Below are positions 18,449-27,448 of a DNA stretch of 64,000 bases, one piece after another. The notes under the pieces are model-generated. The model searched no databases, was not told the DNA's origin, and was given only the letters and a program-made list of their open reading frames with translations. The stretch is from positions 61,936 to 125,935 of the forward strand of contig JAJFFE010000216.1 in the NCBI GenBank assembly GCA_021776775.1. Direction: 5' to 3'. The translations under genes were made by a program, and so were the position numbers. Source of the stretch: Planctomycetota bacterium. Its GTDB lineage: Bacteria > Planctomycetota > UBA8108 > UBA1146 > JAJFFE01. Numbering within the stretch: the first letter of the stretch is position 1; every line of letters starts with the position of its first letter.

Positions 18449-18779
18449 TGCCGCTTCTTCCATCGGATGAGGATTCGAGCACGCAGCATATCGGACCAAC
18501 CAACCCGGACAACTCAACCCACACCGCGGGCAACAAACCGCCATAGCTTGAGCGATGGCGGCCGACTCGCTACGATCCGTCGCGTCGGTATCAGGGCTCG
18601 ATCCGACGACATACGTGACGAATCTGACTCGAATCGGTACCGAGCGCGACTCGCCCCTGGGCTGGTGGACGTGCGCCCGACTCAACCGCATTCGGGCTCG
18701 TCGTCTTTCGGGGGCACCCGAGAGGTGGGACTCGATGCGCGATGCAATGTCGCGCAATCTCTAGTGGGAGGAGTTTCGG
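18449..18779. other. divergent intergenic region, about 330 bases
   Basis: Lies between the decarboxylase (-) and the subtilase (+) and should hold both promoters. The minus frame is open across most of it, but its sequence is arginine-rich and unlike the decarboxylase family. GGGAGGAG at 18766-18773 is the ribosome binding site of the subtilase. Confidence 0.45.
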
Positions 18780-19334
18780 GTGGGAACATTCAACACCCGC
18801 GGTGCGTGGCTGGCGCTACTCATCGCTTTCGGCTTCACGACGTTCGTCGGAGCACAGAAGCAAACGCAGAACGATCTCGTCGTCGACCAACACGCAGAGG
18901 AATCGACACCGGGGGGCGACGGCCGCGGCCTCGGTCCCGTCTTCGACAATCCGAAGCCGAACGACGTCTCGGCGCTTCGCGCTTGGTATCCGTACGCCGC
19001 CTTGCCGCCGTTCGGCGATCCAGCGTTACAAGACGCGGTCGATGTCATCTACCCCGGTAACGCGCGATTCAGCATCGGGAACGAACCCGCGATACCGGCG
19101 GATCTCGAGATCGAGCTGGATCACGAAGCTGACTTTCATCCCGGCTACTACGTCGTTCACTTCCGTAATGGCGTCGACGAAGACGCTCACGAGCTGCTCG
19201 ACAGCTTGACCGACGAGACGATCGGTCCCGATGGTCGCGTGAGAGCTCGCTGGTATATTCCCCAACCGAGCCTTGGTCGCGTTCGTCGAGGATTGGGATA
19301 CGTACGACGAGTTGGCCACCGATACAAGCGTTGA
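18780..19334 (+). CDS. N-terminal part of a PKD-subtilase, interrupted by a +1 frameshift
   Basis: GTG start at 18780 with a strong GGGAGGAG six bases upstream. The first 24 residues are a signal peptide (WLALLIAFGFTTFVGA), followed by the beginning of a pro-region that reads sensibly to RARWYIP at about residue 161. From there this frame turns to arginine-rich sequence and stops at 19334. The sense continues in the +1 frame: skipping one C of the CCCC at 19260-19263 gives WYIP followed by NRALVAFVEDWDTYDE, matching the start of the following open frame. The piece and the next entry are therefore almost certainly one gene of about 1,520 codons. Confidence 0.8.
   Translation: MGTFNTRGAWLALLIAFGFTTFVGAQKQTQNDLVVDQHAEESTPGGDGRGLGPVFDNPKPNDVSALRAWYPYAALPPFGDPALQDAVDVIYPGNARFSIGNEPAIPADLEIELDHEADFHPGYYVVHFRNGVDEDAHELLDSLTDETIGPDGRVRARWYIPQPSLGRVRRGLGYVRRVGHRYKR
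19257..19266 (+). other. +1 frameshift point at CCC-C
   Basis: In the upstream frame the codons are ATT CCC CAA; removing one C gives ATT CCC AAC and joins the two halves of the subtilase. CCC followed by C is a known +1-prone context for proline tRNA. It may be a true recoding site, a recent mutation or an assembly error. Confidence 0.7.
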
Positions 19335-22300
19335 CTGGATCGACGCGTACCACCCGGCGTACAAGCTATCTCCGTGGATCGGACGTCAACCGCACGCCCC
19401 GCGAAAGCCGGGCTTCTACACACTCAATGTCGAAGTCGTCCCCGGCCACGATCCGCAGCAGCTCTCCATCGATCTCCGAGCCGTCGGAACGCGAGTGATC
19501 AATCACGTGTTCCTGCCCGGCCAGCGCATGTACGACGTTCACTTCTTCGTCGTCGAGGCGCGCCCCGGAGACGTTGTCGAAATCGCGCACATCGAGGGCG
19601 TTCGCTACATCCAACAGACCGGGCACGGTCGCGCTACGTACGATCTGTCCGGCGGTGGAAAACTTCAGAACCGGACACTCTCCAACGACGACATCGCCGC
19701 AGTACCGATCGTCTCGAGCGGTGACTTCCCCCTGTGGTTGACCCACAACCTGCAAGGTCAGGGTCAACTCATCGGAGTCGTCGACAGCTCGTTCGATTGG
19801 AACAACAACGGGTCGAGTGGCTGTGCGTTCGGATACCCGGATAGCGCGATCGACAACTACGGCATGGCGTTGCCCAACCTCTCGTCGGTGCTGTTCTCCT
19901 CGGTCGGAACCGGGGGCGTCAACCTGAAGATTCCACGCGCCGACCTGCTCGGCGGCGCAACGCTGCAGGGTAGTGCAACCGGCAACGAGCACGGCGCCGG
20001 TGTGGCCGGTGCCGCGGCCGGAGACTTCTACGGCAACAACGACACGAAGTGGTGGGAGCACGATCCCGATCAGTGGGACTCGTGGGCGCCGACGAACTAC
20101 TCCGGGCTACTCGGGCCGGGAATCGCTCACGAAGCGCAGCTCTACTTGACTCCGGTCGACAACTCCTCCGGTGCGTTCCGTTGGGAACAAGCCGGCGAGT
20201 TCCCCGCGAACATGTCGACGACACTCAACAACATGGGTGCAGCCGGTGTGGCCACCACGAACCACTCCGTGGGCATTGTCGAATCGTCGAACACCTACAC
20301 GCAAACGTCGGTGGTGCACGACACCGCCGGATACGACAACCCTGACATGCTGCAGTGCATGGCCGCCGGAAACGACGGCGCCGTGACCAACGCTCTCACC
20401 AGCCAGGCTGTGGTGAAGAACTCACTCGCCGTCGGTGCGTCCGACGACGTGCTGGCACCGGAGGATCGAGTCACATTCTCGAGCATCGGTCCTGCGTTCG
20501 ACGGCCGCATCAAACCGGACATCATGGCCGTCGGATCAGACACGACAGGACGTGCGGGTGGCGTGGCGTCGCTCCTGATCCTTCCGAACTCCAACGGCAC
20601 TAGCTCGGCTTCCTGCTCATATCAATACACCGCGGGCACATCGTTCGCGTCCCCGACGGCAGCGGGCGCCGGGGCGCTGGTCCACCAGTACTTCGAAGAG
20701 GGGCGCTACGGCGGATCGCAGACCATCATCGATCCTTCCGCGTCGCTCATTCGCGCTGCGCTGATCAACGCGGGCCATCGTCTTACCGGAGCCAATCTAG
20801 GTAACGGTCAATACCCGAACTCGTACCAAGGTTGGGGCGAGCCAAAACTCACCGACGTTCTCGAGTTCGCGGGAAGCGCTCGCAACCTGATCGCCTACGA
20901 TGTCGACTCGGCCGGTGGCTTCGCGTCGCCGTCTTCGTCGGATCAGACATACGACGTCTCGGTCAACGGTTCGAGCCAACGACTTCGAGTCAGTCTCGTG
21001 TGGACGGACGAGCCGGGTTCGGCCGGTGGTGGTAAGAAGCTGATCAACGACCTCCACCTCTCTGTCACGAGCCCGGGCGGTTCGACCTACCTCGGCAACG
21101 TGATCAACGGCAGCTCCGGCGAAAGCACGACCGGTGGCAGCGCGGACACGATCAATACGGTCGAGAACGTAATCTTGTCGTCTCCGCAAACCGGTACCTG
21201 GACGGTGACGGTTTCATCTGGTGACGGCAACTACGCGTCGGGTCAAGGCTACGCCGTAATCATCACGGGCGACGTGTCGGAAGACACCGCCCCACCGCCG
21301 GCTCCAGTCGCAGACTTCGTCGGGTCACCGACGAGCGGCGTCGCCCCGGTGAGCGTCAGCTTCACGGATCAGTCCACCGGATCGATCTCGAACTGGGCGT
21401 GGTCGTTCGGGGACGGCGGAAGCTCGTCGAGTCAGAGTCCTTCGCACACCTACACGGCGGCCGGTACGTACTCCGTCAGCCTGACCGTAACCGGGGCGGG
21501 TGGTAGCGATACGTTCACGCGGACCAACTACATCTCCGTGTCCGCACCGCCGCCGCCGCCCGTGGCAAACTTCTCCGGTAGCCCCACCTCTGGCGTTGGC
21601 CCGCTGCCGGTGAGCTTCTCGGATCTTTCCAGCGGTTCCATCAGCACGTATGCGTGGACATTCGGGGACGGGGCCACCTCGTCCGCGTCCAATCCGTCGC
21701 ACACCTACTCGGCCGCCGGAACCTACACGGTCAGCCTGACCGTGACCGGCGCTGGCGGAAGTGATATCGAGACGAAAACAAACTACATCAGCGTGAGCGA
21801 AGCGGCGCCGGTTGCCGAGTTCACGGGAACCCCAACCTCGGGGGATGCCCCCCTGCTCGTGAACTTCAGCGACCAGTCGCTGGGATCTGTTTCGAGCTGG
21901 AGTTGGAACTTCGGGGACGGCAGCACGTCAACCGCACAGAGTCCATCCCACACTTACACAGCAACCGGGACTTTCACCGTCTCGCTGACGGTCTCCGGAC
22001 CTGGCGGCAGCGATGGCGAAACGAAGGTCAGCTACATCGCAGTGTCGTCCCCCCCGCCTCCGCCGACGGCGGCGCTGTCGGGAACCCCGACCTCGGGAAC
22101 GGCACCACTGGTCGTCAGCTTCTCCGACAACTCGACCGGCTCGGTGACGAGTTGGAACTGGGCGTTCGGAGACGGCGGTACGTCGACGGCACAAAACCCC
22201 TCGTACACCTACACGTCACCCGGGACCTATTCCGTCAGCCTGACGGTCGCCGGCCCGGGAGGTAACGACTCCACGACAGAAGTTGGCTACGTCTCAGTCA

Positions 22301-23340
22301 GCGCAGCTCCTCCGATCGCCGAGTTCGTCGGCACGCCGACGAGTGGCAATGTGCCACTGAACGTCAACTTCACGGACCAATCGAGCGGCACGGTGACGAA
22401 CTGGAACTGGGACTTCGGCGATGGCGGAAGCTCGACCGGTCAGAGTCCGAGCCACACGTACACCGCGGCGGGAACCTACACGGTGGTACTCACTGCGACT
22501 GGGCCCGGAGGTAGCGACTCTCGAACACGGGTCAACTACATCACCGCGAGCGATCCTCCGGTCGGGGGCCCGAAGCTCTACTTCTCGTTCACGTCCGGCA
22601 CCTCCGTCCCGGGAGTGGGAACGGTGCAGGACGAAGACGTCGTGAGCTACGATCCGCAGACCGGGATCTGGGCGTGGGTCTTCGACGGTTCCGATGTCGG
22701 AGTCACGGCCGACCTCAACGCGATCAGTGTGCTGGGTGACGGTTCAATCGTGATGTCGTTCCAATCGGGAATCAGTGTTCCCGGGCTGACGGGCGGGCCG
22801 AGCGGTACCTCGATCGACGACTCGGACTTGGTCCGGTTCATTCCGACGAGCACCGGCTCGAGCACATCGGGAAGTTTTGAGTTCTACTTCGACGGATCCG
22901 ACGTCGGGCTGTCGTCGAACGGCGAAGACATCGACAGCGTCTGTGTGCTCGACGACGGCACGATCATCATCTCGACTGTGGGCACGATGAAGACCGGCGG
23001 CACGACGTGGCGAGACGAGGATGCGGCTCTCTTCACGCCGACCTCGATCGGCTCGAACACGTCAGGATCGTGGCAACAGATCTTTGATGGAAGTGACATG
23101 GGTCTGTCGGCGAGTAGCTCGGGCGACATCTCTGCCCTCACGCTCGACTTCGACTCTACCTTGCTGTTTTCGACGATCGGATCGATCACCGCTTCCGGCC
23201 TCTCCTTTGTGGACGAAGACGTAAATCGATTCACGGGCACGTACGGTTCCGCGACGAGTGGGACCTTCTCCGCGGCCTTCGACTTATCAGCGCTCGGTAT
23301 CTCGACCGGCGAAGATGTCGACGGCGTCAGTATTCGCTGA
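19264..23340 (+). CDS. secreted S8 subtilisin-like protease with five PKD domains
   Basis: Main part of the subtilase, in the +1 frame relative to its signal peptide. Counting from the TTG at 19273 as residue 1, the S8 triad is D171 (GVVDSSFDW), H240 (EHGAGVAG) and S457 (GTSFASPTAAG). A jelly-roll-like P domain follows (about 530-665), then five PKD domains (about 677-1096) and a four-fold C-terminal repeat (about 1100-1355). It is expected to act outside the cytoplasm as a large endopeptidase. No LPXTG or typical sorting tail is seen. A hairpin terminator follows at 23361. In-frame translation from the signal peptide requires the shift at 19260-19263; no ribosome binding site supports an independent start. 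Confidence 0.9.
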   Translation, partial: NRALVAFVEDWDTYDELATDTSVDWIDAYHPAYKLSPWIGRQPHAPRKPGFYTLNVEVVPGHDPQQLSIDLRAVGTRVINHVFLPGQRMYDVHFFVVEARPGDVVEIAHIEGVRYIQQTGHGRATYDLSGGGKLQNRTLSNDDIAAVPIVSSGDFPLWLTHNLQGQGQLIGVVDSSFDWNNNGSSGCAFGYPDSAIDNYGMALPNLSSVLFSSVGTGGVNLKIPRADLLGGATLQGSATGNEHGAGVAGAAAGDFYGNNDTKWWEHDPDQWDSWAPTNYSGLLGPGIAHEAQLYLTPVDNSSGAFRWEQAGEFPANMSTTLNNMGAAGVATTNHSVGIVESSNTYTQTSVVHDTAGYDNPDMLQCMAAGNDGAVTNALTSQAVVKNSLAVGASDDVLAPEDRVTFSSIGPAFDGRIKPDIMAVGSDTTGRAGGVASLLILPNSNGTSSASCSYQYTAGTSFASPTAAGAGALVHQYFEEGRYGGSQTIIDPSASLIRAALINAGHRLTGANLGNGQYPNSYQGWGEPKLTDVLEFAGSARNLIAYDVDSAGGFASPSSSDQTYDVSVNGSSQRLRVSLVWTDEPGSAGGGKKLINDLHLSVTSPGGSTYLGNVINGSSGESTTGGSADTINTVENVILSSPQTGTWTVTVSSGDGNYASGQGYAVIITGDVSEDTAPPPAPVADFVGSPTSGVAPVSVSFTDQSTGSISNWAWSFGDGGSSSSQSPSHTYTAAGTYSVSLTVTGAGGSDTFTRTNYISVSAPPPPPVANFSGSPTSGVGPLPVSFSDLSSGSISTYAWTFGDGATSSASNPSHTYSAAGTYTVSLTVTGAGGSDIETKTNYISVSEAAPVAEFTGTPTSGDAPLLVNFSDQSLGSVSSWSWNFGDGSTSTAQSPSHTYTATGTFTVSLTVSGPGGSDGETKVSYIAVSSPPPPPTAALSGTPTSGTAPLVVSFSDNSTGSVTSWNWAFGDGGTSTAQNPSYTYTSPGTYSVSLTVAGPGGNDSTTEVGYVSVSAAPPIAEFVGTPTSGNVPLNVNFTDQSSGTVTNWNWDFGDGGSSTGQSPSHTYTAAGTYTVVLTATGPGGSDSRTRVNYITASDPPVGGPKLYFSFTSGTSVPGVGTVQDEDVVSYDPQTGIWAWVFDGSDVGVTADLNAISVLGDGSIVMSFQSGISVPGLTGGPSGTSIDDSDLVRFIPTSTGSSTSGSFEFYFDGSDVGLSSNGEDIDSVCVLDDGTIIISTVGTMKTGGTTWRDEDAALFTPTSIGSNTSGSWQQIFDGSDMGLSASSSGDISALTLDFDSTLLFSTIGSITASGLSFVDEDVNRFTGTYGSATSGTFSAAFDLSALGISTGEDVDGVSIR
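21301..22560 (+). repeat. five tandem PKD modules (coding repeat)
   Basis: Five consecutive modules of about 84 codons, each with the pattern F.G.PTSG..P..V.F.D.S.GS...W.W.FGDG..S...PSHTY...GTY.V.LT..G.GG. Modules are separated by short proline-rich linkers (PPPPP after modules 1 and 3). PKD folds typically bind polysaccharide or protein. Confidence 0.9.
22573..23337 (+). repeat. four-fold C-terminal repeat of the subtilase
   Basis: About four units of 60-70 codons with the shared pattern DEDVv.F.P.S.GS.TSG.W...FDGSDVGLs...edID...VL.DGTI..S..G. The last unit is shorter and divergent, ending at the C-terminus. The aspartate-rich turns suggest calcium binding and a beta-propeller or solenoid shape, by inference only. 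Confidence 0.75.
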
Positions 23341-23360
23341 CACGTCGGAGGGAGTTCGTA

Positions 23361-23394
23361 GGGGAGCACAGGTTTCACTGTGCTCCCCTTTTTT
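23361..23394 (+). terminator. rho-independent terminator after the subtilase
   Basis: A perfect 11-base-pair stem, GGGGAGCACAG (23361-23371) with CTGTGCTCCCC (23378-23388), a six-base loop, and six T residues at 23389-23394. It lies 20 bases after the subtilase stop. Confidence 0.92.
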
Positions 23395-23540
23395 CGTGCC
23401 GGGCAGAGCTCTGAGAAGTCCAAGTCGTAGACAACCTGCGGTCGAGATCTGGTCGAACCCGGTGCAAACGTCTCTTCGCGCCGATCTGACCGTGGGCCCC
23501 ATCATTGCGGCCTCTCCCTTGTTAGCAGGGAGAACACATC

Positions 23541-24476
23541 ATGACGCTTCGCTTCCATATCTTGATCGCGCTGTTCGCAACCTCCGTGGCTCTGACCGCG
23601 CAAACGGTATCGCCTCCTCTTTTCAACGCGTTCGAGTACGACGATGACGGAGATCTGATCGTCGACGAATTCGACGATTTCCCCGCCGATGCGACGATCG
23701 CGTTCCAAACCCACGATCCGTCGCGATCACAACTCGGCCGGGCGGCATTCGAGATAGATTGGCCGCGTCGTGGTGACGATGACTTCAACGATCTAGTGCT
23801 GTCCTATCACTTCGCAGAGAACACGGACGGCACGAATCAAGTTGTCGAGTTGCAAGCGACCGTCACTGTCGTTGCCATCGGGACGGAGACTTCGGTCGGA
23901 GCTGCCCTGCGCGTCTCCCTGCCGAAGGGTACCGTGGTCAAGGCGACCCTGGCCCGAGACGGTGGAGTGCCGACGTCGATCAGCTCCGAACCAAACACAA
24001 GTGACACGATCTATCGGCTCTTCGACGACGCCCTGCTGACGCGCGACGCCGTCCCGTTTGCCAACACGCTGACTGGCGATCCGTGGATAAATGGGGAGCG
24101 AATCGAACTACGAATCGTCCTGTCCGAGCCCATCTCAAGCTCTGTATTCGATCTCGCGTCACCGTTCGACCTTTTCGTCTTTCACACGGCGGAGCCCGGC
24201 CGAGAGATTCATCAACCCGCCGCGCTACCGACGAGCTTGGCTGATCTCGATTTCATCGGCACGTTCTCCGATGCGACGGACCTGACGACGGGACGCACGT
24301 ACCTGAGTGACGCGGGCCTGCCGTGGGCGATCGATATTCCTGAAGCGTGGAGCCACCCCACGGAGGGAACGGACCTCGCGACGGCGTATCCGGACATCGT
24401 CGACTGGATCGAATCTGGGGGCAGCGCAAAGAGAGACTGGTATCGGCACCCCGAAGAAAACGAGGTACGACCATGA
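23541..24476 (+). CDS. LruC-domain exported protein
   Basis: A 311-residue secreted protein with a signal peptide (1-20, cleavage near LTAQ). The body is a LruC domain: it opens with FNAFEYDDDGDLIVDEFDDFP, contains the hallmark RGDDDFNDLVLSYHF (about 76-90) and ends with the conserved block GLPWAIDIPEAWSHP through AYPDIVDWIESGG and DWY. The domain is known mainly from surface proteins of Bacteroidetes and Leptospira; its biochemical role is not established. The stop overlaps the ATG of the next gene as ATGA (24473-24476), so the two are translationally coupled. Confidence 0.87.
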   Translation: MTLRFHILIALFATSVALTAQTVSPPLFNAFEYDDDGDLIVDEFDDFPADATIAFQTHDPSRSQLGRAAFEIDWPRRGDDDFNDLVLSYHFAENTDGTNQVVELQATVTVVAIGTETSVGAALRVSLPKGTVVKATLARDGGVPTSISSEPNTSDTIYRLFDDALLTRDAVPFANTLTGDPWINGERIELRIVLSEPISSSVFDLASPFDLFVFHTAEPGREIHQPAALPTSLADLDFIGTFSDATDLTTGRTYLSDAGLPWAIDIPEAWSHPTEGTDLATAYPDIVDWIESGGSAKRDWYRHPEENEVRP

Positions 24477-24880
24477 TTCGAATTGCACTCGTATGCGCCT
24501 TGGCGCTGAGCGCGGCTGGATGCAAGTCACACCGCAGCCGCTCCATCCAAAACGTCGAGCCCAAGAACCCGCAGACGCTCGGTGAACTCGCGGTCCCCGA
24601 AGACTTCGACTTCGCATTGACGCGCCGGGTGAAAGTCCAAGTCGAACTGACAGCGGGAAACTCCGCGGTCGCCGTCGTTCAAGAGCCCGGCCGGTTCGGG
24701 TACGACCCCTTCTCGGCGATCACGAAGGGCGTTGTCTCCACCGGGAGTCGGTTCGATCGGGTGATTCGCGTCGACGTGCACGCCAACGCAATTCCGGTCC
24801 TGATCTACCGCGACGGCGCGTTCGAAGAAACGGCCGCCGCAATCGATCTCGACGGGATCGCTCGCGCCGTCTTCCCGTAA
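24473..24880 (+). CDS. small lipoprotein coupled to the LruC protein
   Basis: A 135-residue predicted lipoprotein: signal peptide MIRIALVCALALSAAGC with C17 as the lipid-attachment residue. The mature part is beta-rich and not recognised. Its ATG overlaps the LruC stop (ATGA), which implies near-equal expression, and it may anchor or partner the LruC protein at the surface. The frame remains open upstream, but that portion lies inside the LruC gene and is not used. Confidence 0.78.
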   Translation: MIRIALVCALALSAAGCKSHRSRSIQNVEPKNPQTLGELAVPEDFDFALTRRVKVQVELTAGNSAVAVVQEPGRFGYDPFSAITKGVVSTGSRFDRVIRVDVHANAIPVLIYRDGAFEETAAAIDLDGIARAVFP

Positions 24881-24884
24881 GGGA

Positions 24885-25400
24885 TCAGAGGTCCTCGTCT
24901 ATCGGCTTGGGCCCGGCACCCGTGGTGTCAGCGTCCGGAGTGTCAGCCCCCATGGCATCAGGCTCAGCCTCTTCGAAGAAATCATCGTCCTCTCCCGGCT
25001 CGAACGGTCGCAGATGCGGGAGACGTGGTTCGTAGAAGAGAGCTCCCAGGCCGACGTGAAACGGCAGCAGGCCAACCGACACCCCGGCCGCTCCAATTTC
25101 GAGACGCGCGATCTTCCAAACGACGATTTCGGCCAGCGCGCCGGAACTCGACCCGCCGAGCACGCGGACGTTGACGTATCTTTTCTCGTTGCTCAGTCCG
25201 AATGCCAGGAAGCCGTCGACCAGACCACTGATCTGGACCGACCGGCCGCCGGAATCCGGCCCCGCCCGCACGATGGAGCAGCCGGACGTCAATCCGGCCA
25301 ACAACGACAACGTGACCAGAATAAGCAGGCTAGAAAAAAACCGGCGTTGCCGGTTCCTGCGGTCACCCGTGTGTGACTCGAGACGAGCTGGATGGTTCAT
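24885..25400 (-). CDS. hypothetical lipoprotein
   Basis: A 171-residue protein with a long basic n-region, a hydrophobic stretch (about 22-40) and a lipobox-like LTSGC at residue 41. The mature region has glycine-rich amphipathic strands (VNVRVLGGSSSGALAEIVVWKIARLEIGAAGVSVGLLPF) and a very acidic tail rich in D, E and A. Function not recognised. The ATG start is preceded by GGGAGG. Convergent with the preceding lipoprotein gene, four bases apart. Confidence 0.7.
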   Translation of the reverse strand: MNHPARLESHTGDRRNRQRRFFSSLLILVTLSLLAGLTSGCSIVRAGPDSGGRSVQISGLVDGFLAFGLSNEKRYVNVRVLGGSSSGALAEIVVWKIARLEIGAAGVSVGLLPFHVGLGALFYEPRLPHLRPFEPGEDDDFFEEAEPDAMGADTPDADTTGAGPKPIDEDL

Positions 25401-25670
25401 ATTGCCCTCCCCCTTTTCCTGAAGTCGAGTTTAGCGTTCTATCGCTTGATTTCCACGTTCTGCGGCTATCAGATGCAAGTCCGCCACTCGAAGAGTTCTC
25501 CGAAGCCATCGACGAAACATGGTCGTCGAACGTTCACCGACTAGCTAGCTAGCGCGGTCATTCGTACTGCCATCTCGTCGTAGATTCGATCCAGCGCGAC
25601 CCTCAACTCAGAGGGCGCCGCCAGCACGAGCCCGCGGCACAACGAGATCTCGAAGAGTAAGGTACCTTGC

Positions 25671-26540
25671 ATGATGAGTTCCCGTTCAATCCTCTTCCTC
25701 TGTGTCTTAGCGGTTGCCGCAGGCCTCGCTATCTGGACATTGGGCGACGACGAGGAAGCTCCACTGGCTTTTCACCGGGCGACGATCGAAACCGCCAGAA
25801 CCGGCGACGCGACCTCGCTCTGGTACGCGCTTCCCGCAAGCTATCAAGACGATATCGACGCGTGTGTTCAGGGCTTCGCGGACAAGCTCGACGGATACGA
25901 TAATATCTACGATCGAACATTCGGACTTATCGGAAAGTGCGGTCAACTCCTCACTGAGAAGAAAGAGTACTTCCTTCAGTCCGGCGCCCTCCAAGAGTTT
26001 GCCGAGAAGCAAGGTGCCTCGCCTGAGGAACCACCACCGACTGAAGTCGCGGGTGAGTCGAACAGCGCCCCGAAGCTGACCGAGGTCCTCGCGGGCCACA
26101 TCTCTTCATTTGCTAACGACGCGCTAGATCTGATTCACTCACTGACCGACGCCATGCCGGAGTTCCCGGGCGCCGCAGTAAGCGACGCGAAGTCGACGAT
26201 TTCGGCCGCTTCCGGCGAGAGCAAGCTGTTCGTCGAAAATCGGTCCGAGTCGACCGCGACGATCCGCATCGAAGTCGAGGGGCAAGATCCGATTCGTCAG
26301 ACCGTAGTTCTAGTCGAAGGCAAGTGGGTCCCCTCAACCGTCGCCGAGCGTTGGTCCGAACTCGCCGGCAAAGTGAAGTCCCATATCACCGCGCTCTCTT
26401 GGAGCGAGCGAGAGAAGTTCTTCATATCGACTGCGTTCTACCAGGCCGAGCAAGCCATCGACCGCCTGATCGCGGCAACGAGTCAGGTGGAATTCGACAG
26501 ACAGCTCAGCCAAATCCTCATCCTCGTCGGGCGGCTGTAA
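25671..26540 (+). CDS. hypothetical exported or membrane-anchored protein
   Basis: A 289-residue protein with one N-terminal hydrophobic segment (about 5-24, ILFLCVLAVAAGLAIW) and a soluble, mostly helical remainder. Residues 27-60 (ATIETARTGDATSLWYALPASYQDDI) and 210-240 recall small extracytoplasmic proteins of unknown function. Two ATG codons in tandem; AAGG at 25659-25662 fits the first. Its 3' end overlaps the end of the convergent methyltransferase gene by 23 bases. The 270 bases upstream contain no gene. Confidence 0.65.
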   Translation: MMSSRSILFLCVLAVAAGLAIWTLGDDEEAPLAFHRATIETARTGDATSLWYALPASYQDDIDACVQGFADKLDGYDNIYDRTFGLIGKCGQLLTEKKEYFLQSGALQEFAEKQGASPEEPPPTEVAGESNSAPKLTEVLAGHISSFANDALDLIHSLTDAMPEFPGAAVSDAKSTISAASGESKLFVENRSESTATIRIEVEGQDPIRQTVVLVEGKWVPSTVAERWSELAGKVKSHITALSWSEREKFFISTAFYQAEQAIDRLIAATSQVEFDRQLSQILILVGRL

Positions 26541-27324
26541 CCGAGTAGAGCGCTATCGCGGCGGCCGCCGCGACGTTCAACGAATCCACGTTTGATTGCA
26601 TTGGAATAGTCACGCGATCGTGGCAAAGCGTGAGGAGGCACTCGGCTATCCCGCTACGCTCTTGGCCGACGACGACGGCCCGCCGCGCAGCGCACGGAAG
26701 ACAAGGAAGCGGTGTCCCTTCGTCGTCCGCGACCATCGCCGCCACCTGGACCCCACCCTGAGTTAGAGCTACGAGTTCGGTCTCGAGATCTACACCGTCT
26801 CGCATTCTCAACGTAAACACGGCCCCCATGGACACTCGAACGACTCGTCGGGACCACGGATCTACCGTCCCCCGCCCGAGCAGCACTTCGTCAACGCCAA
26901 ACGCCGCAGCGCTGCGCAATAGTGCTCCCAGGTTCTCGGGGTTATCGACGCGATCGACGACGAGGCCGAGCCAGTTTCCTGGACCGAACGCTCTCACTTC
27001 GTAGGAATCCGACGGACTGGGACGACGCGCACAGGCCAACACGCCTCGGTGAAAATCGAAGCCGACCAGCCGGCAGATGGACTCATCCGGGAGGACGTAA
27101 ATCGGCAGCGCGGCGTGTTGAATCAACTCCGCGGGCAGCAACGAGAGCCGCGATCGATCGACGAGCACACTCTCGATCGAAAGGGCGCTGCGAGCCAGTC
27201 GCTCGACCAGAAGGCGCCCCTCCACAATGAAACGGTCAGCACGGCGGCTGGAGTGCGACTGGGGAAGATCCCGATACGAAGCCAAACGATCGTCGTCGGG
27301 ATCTGTGAGGTTGATCGTGGACAT
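26518..27324 (-). CDS. TrmH/SpoU-family RNA 2'-O-methyltransferase
   Basis: A 268-residue SPOUT-class enzyme that should methylate a ribose 2'-hydroxyl in rRNA or tRNA using SAM. All three trefoil-knot motifs are present: NPENLGALLRSAAAFG (about 127-142), VVGQERSGI (about 215-223) and IPMQSNVDSLNVAAAAAIAL near the C-terminus. The N-terminal substrate-binding extension (FIVEGRLLVERL) is typical of the RlmB/TrmH-like group. The exact nucleotide target cannot be assigned. Confidence 0.9.
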   Translation of the reverse strand: MSTINLTDPDDDRLASYRDLPQSHSSRRADRFIVEGRLLVERLARSALSIESVLVDRSRLSLLPAELIQHAALPIYVLPDESICRLVGFDFHRGVLACARRPSPSDSYEVRAFGPGNWLGLVVDRVDNPENLGALLRSAAAFGVDEVLLGRGTVDPWSRRVVRVSMGAVFTLRMRDGVDLETELVALTQGGVQVAAMVADDEGTPLPCLPCAARRAVVVGQERSGIAECLLTLCHDRVTIPMQSNVDSLNVAAAAAIALYSVTAARRG

Positions 27325-27448
27325 TCTTTAACGATGGTCAGCGCAGCGACGTCTGTCAAACATCAGTCGCGACAATGCCCCGCTCACTCAGCTGCTCGGG
27401 GACCTTCGCACCGGACAAACTCGAGGGCGCTGGGAATTCGGAAGGGAC

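Noticed and set aside
18449..18757. N-terminal extension of the decarboxylase, including a cysteine cluster CCPRCGLSC
   Set aside because: Not part of the decarboxylase family and no ribosome binding site; the cysteines look like chance.
21301..22560. Regular repeats considered as a possible CRISPR or satellite array
   Set aside because: They are in-frame PKD protein modules with amino acid-level rather than base-level identity.
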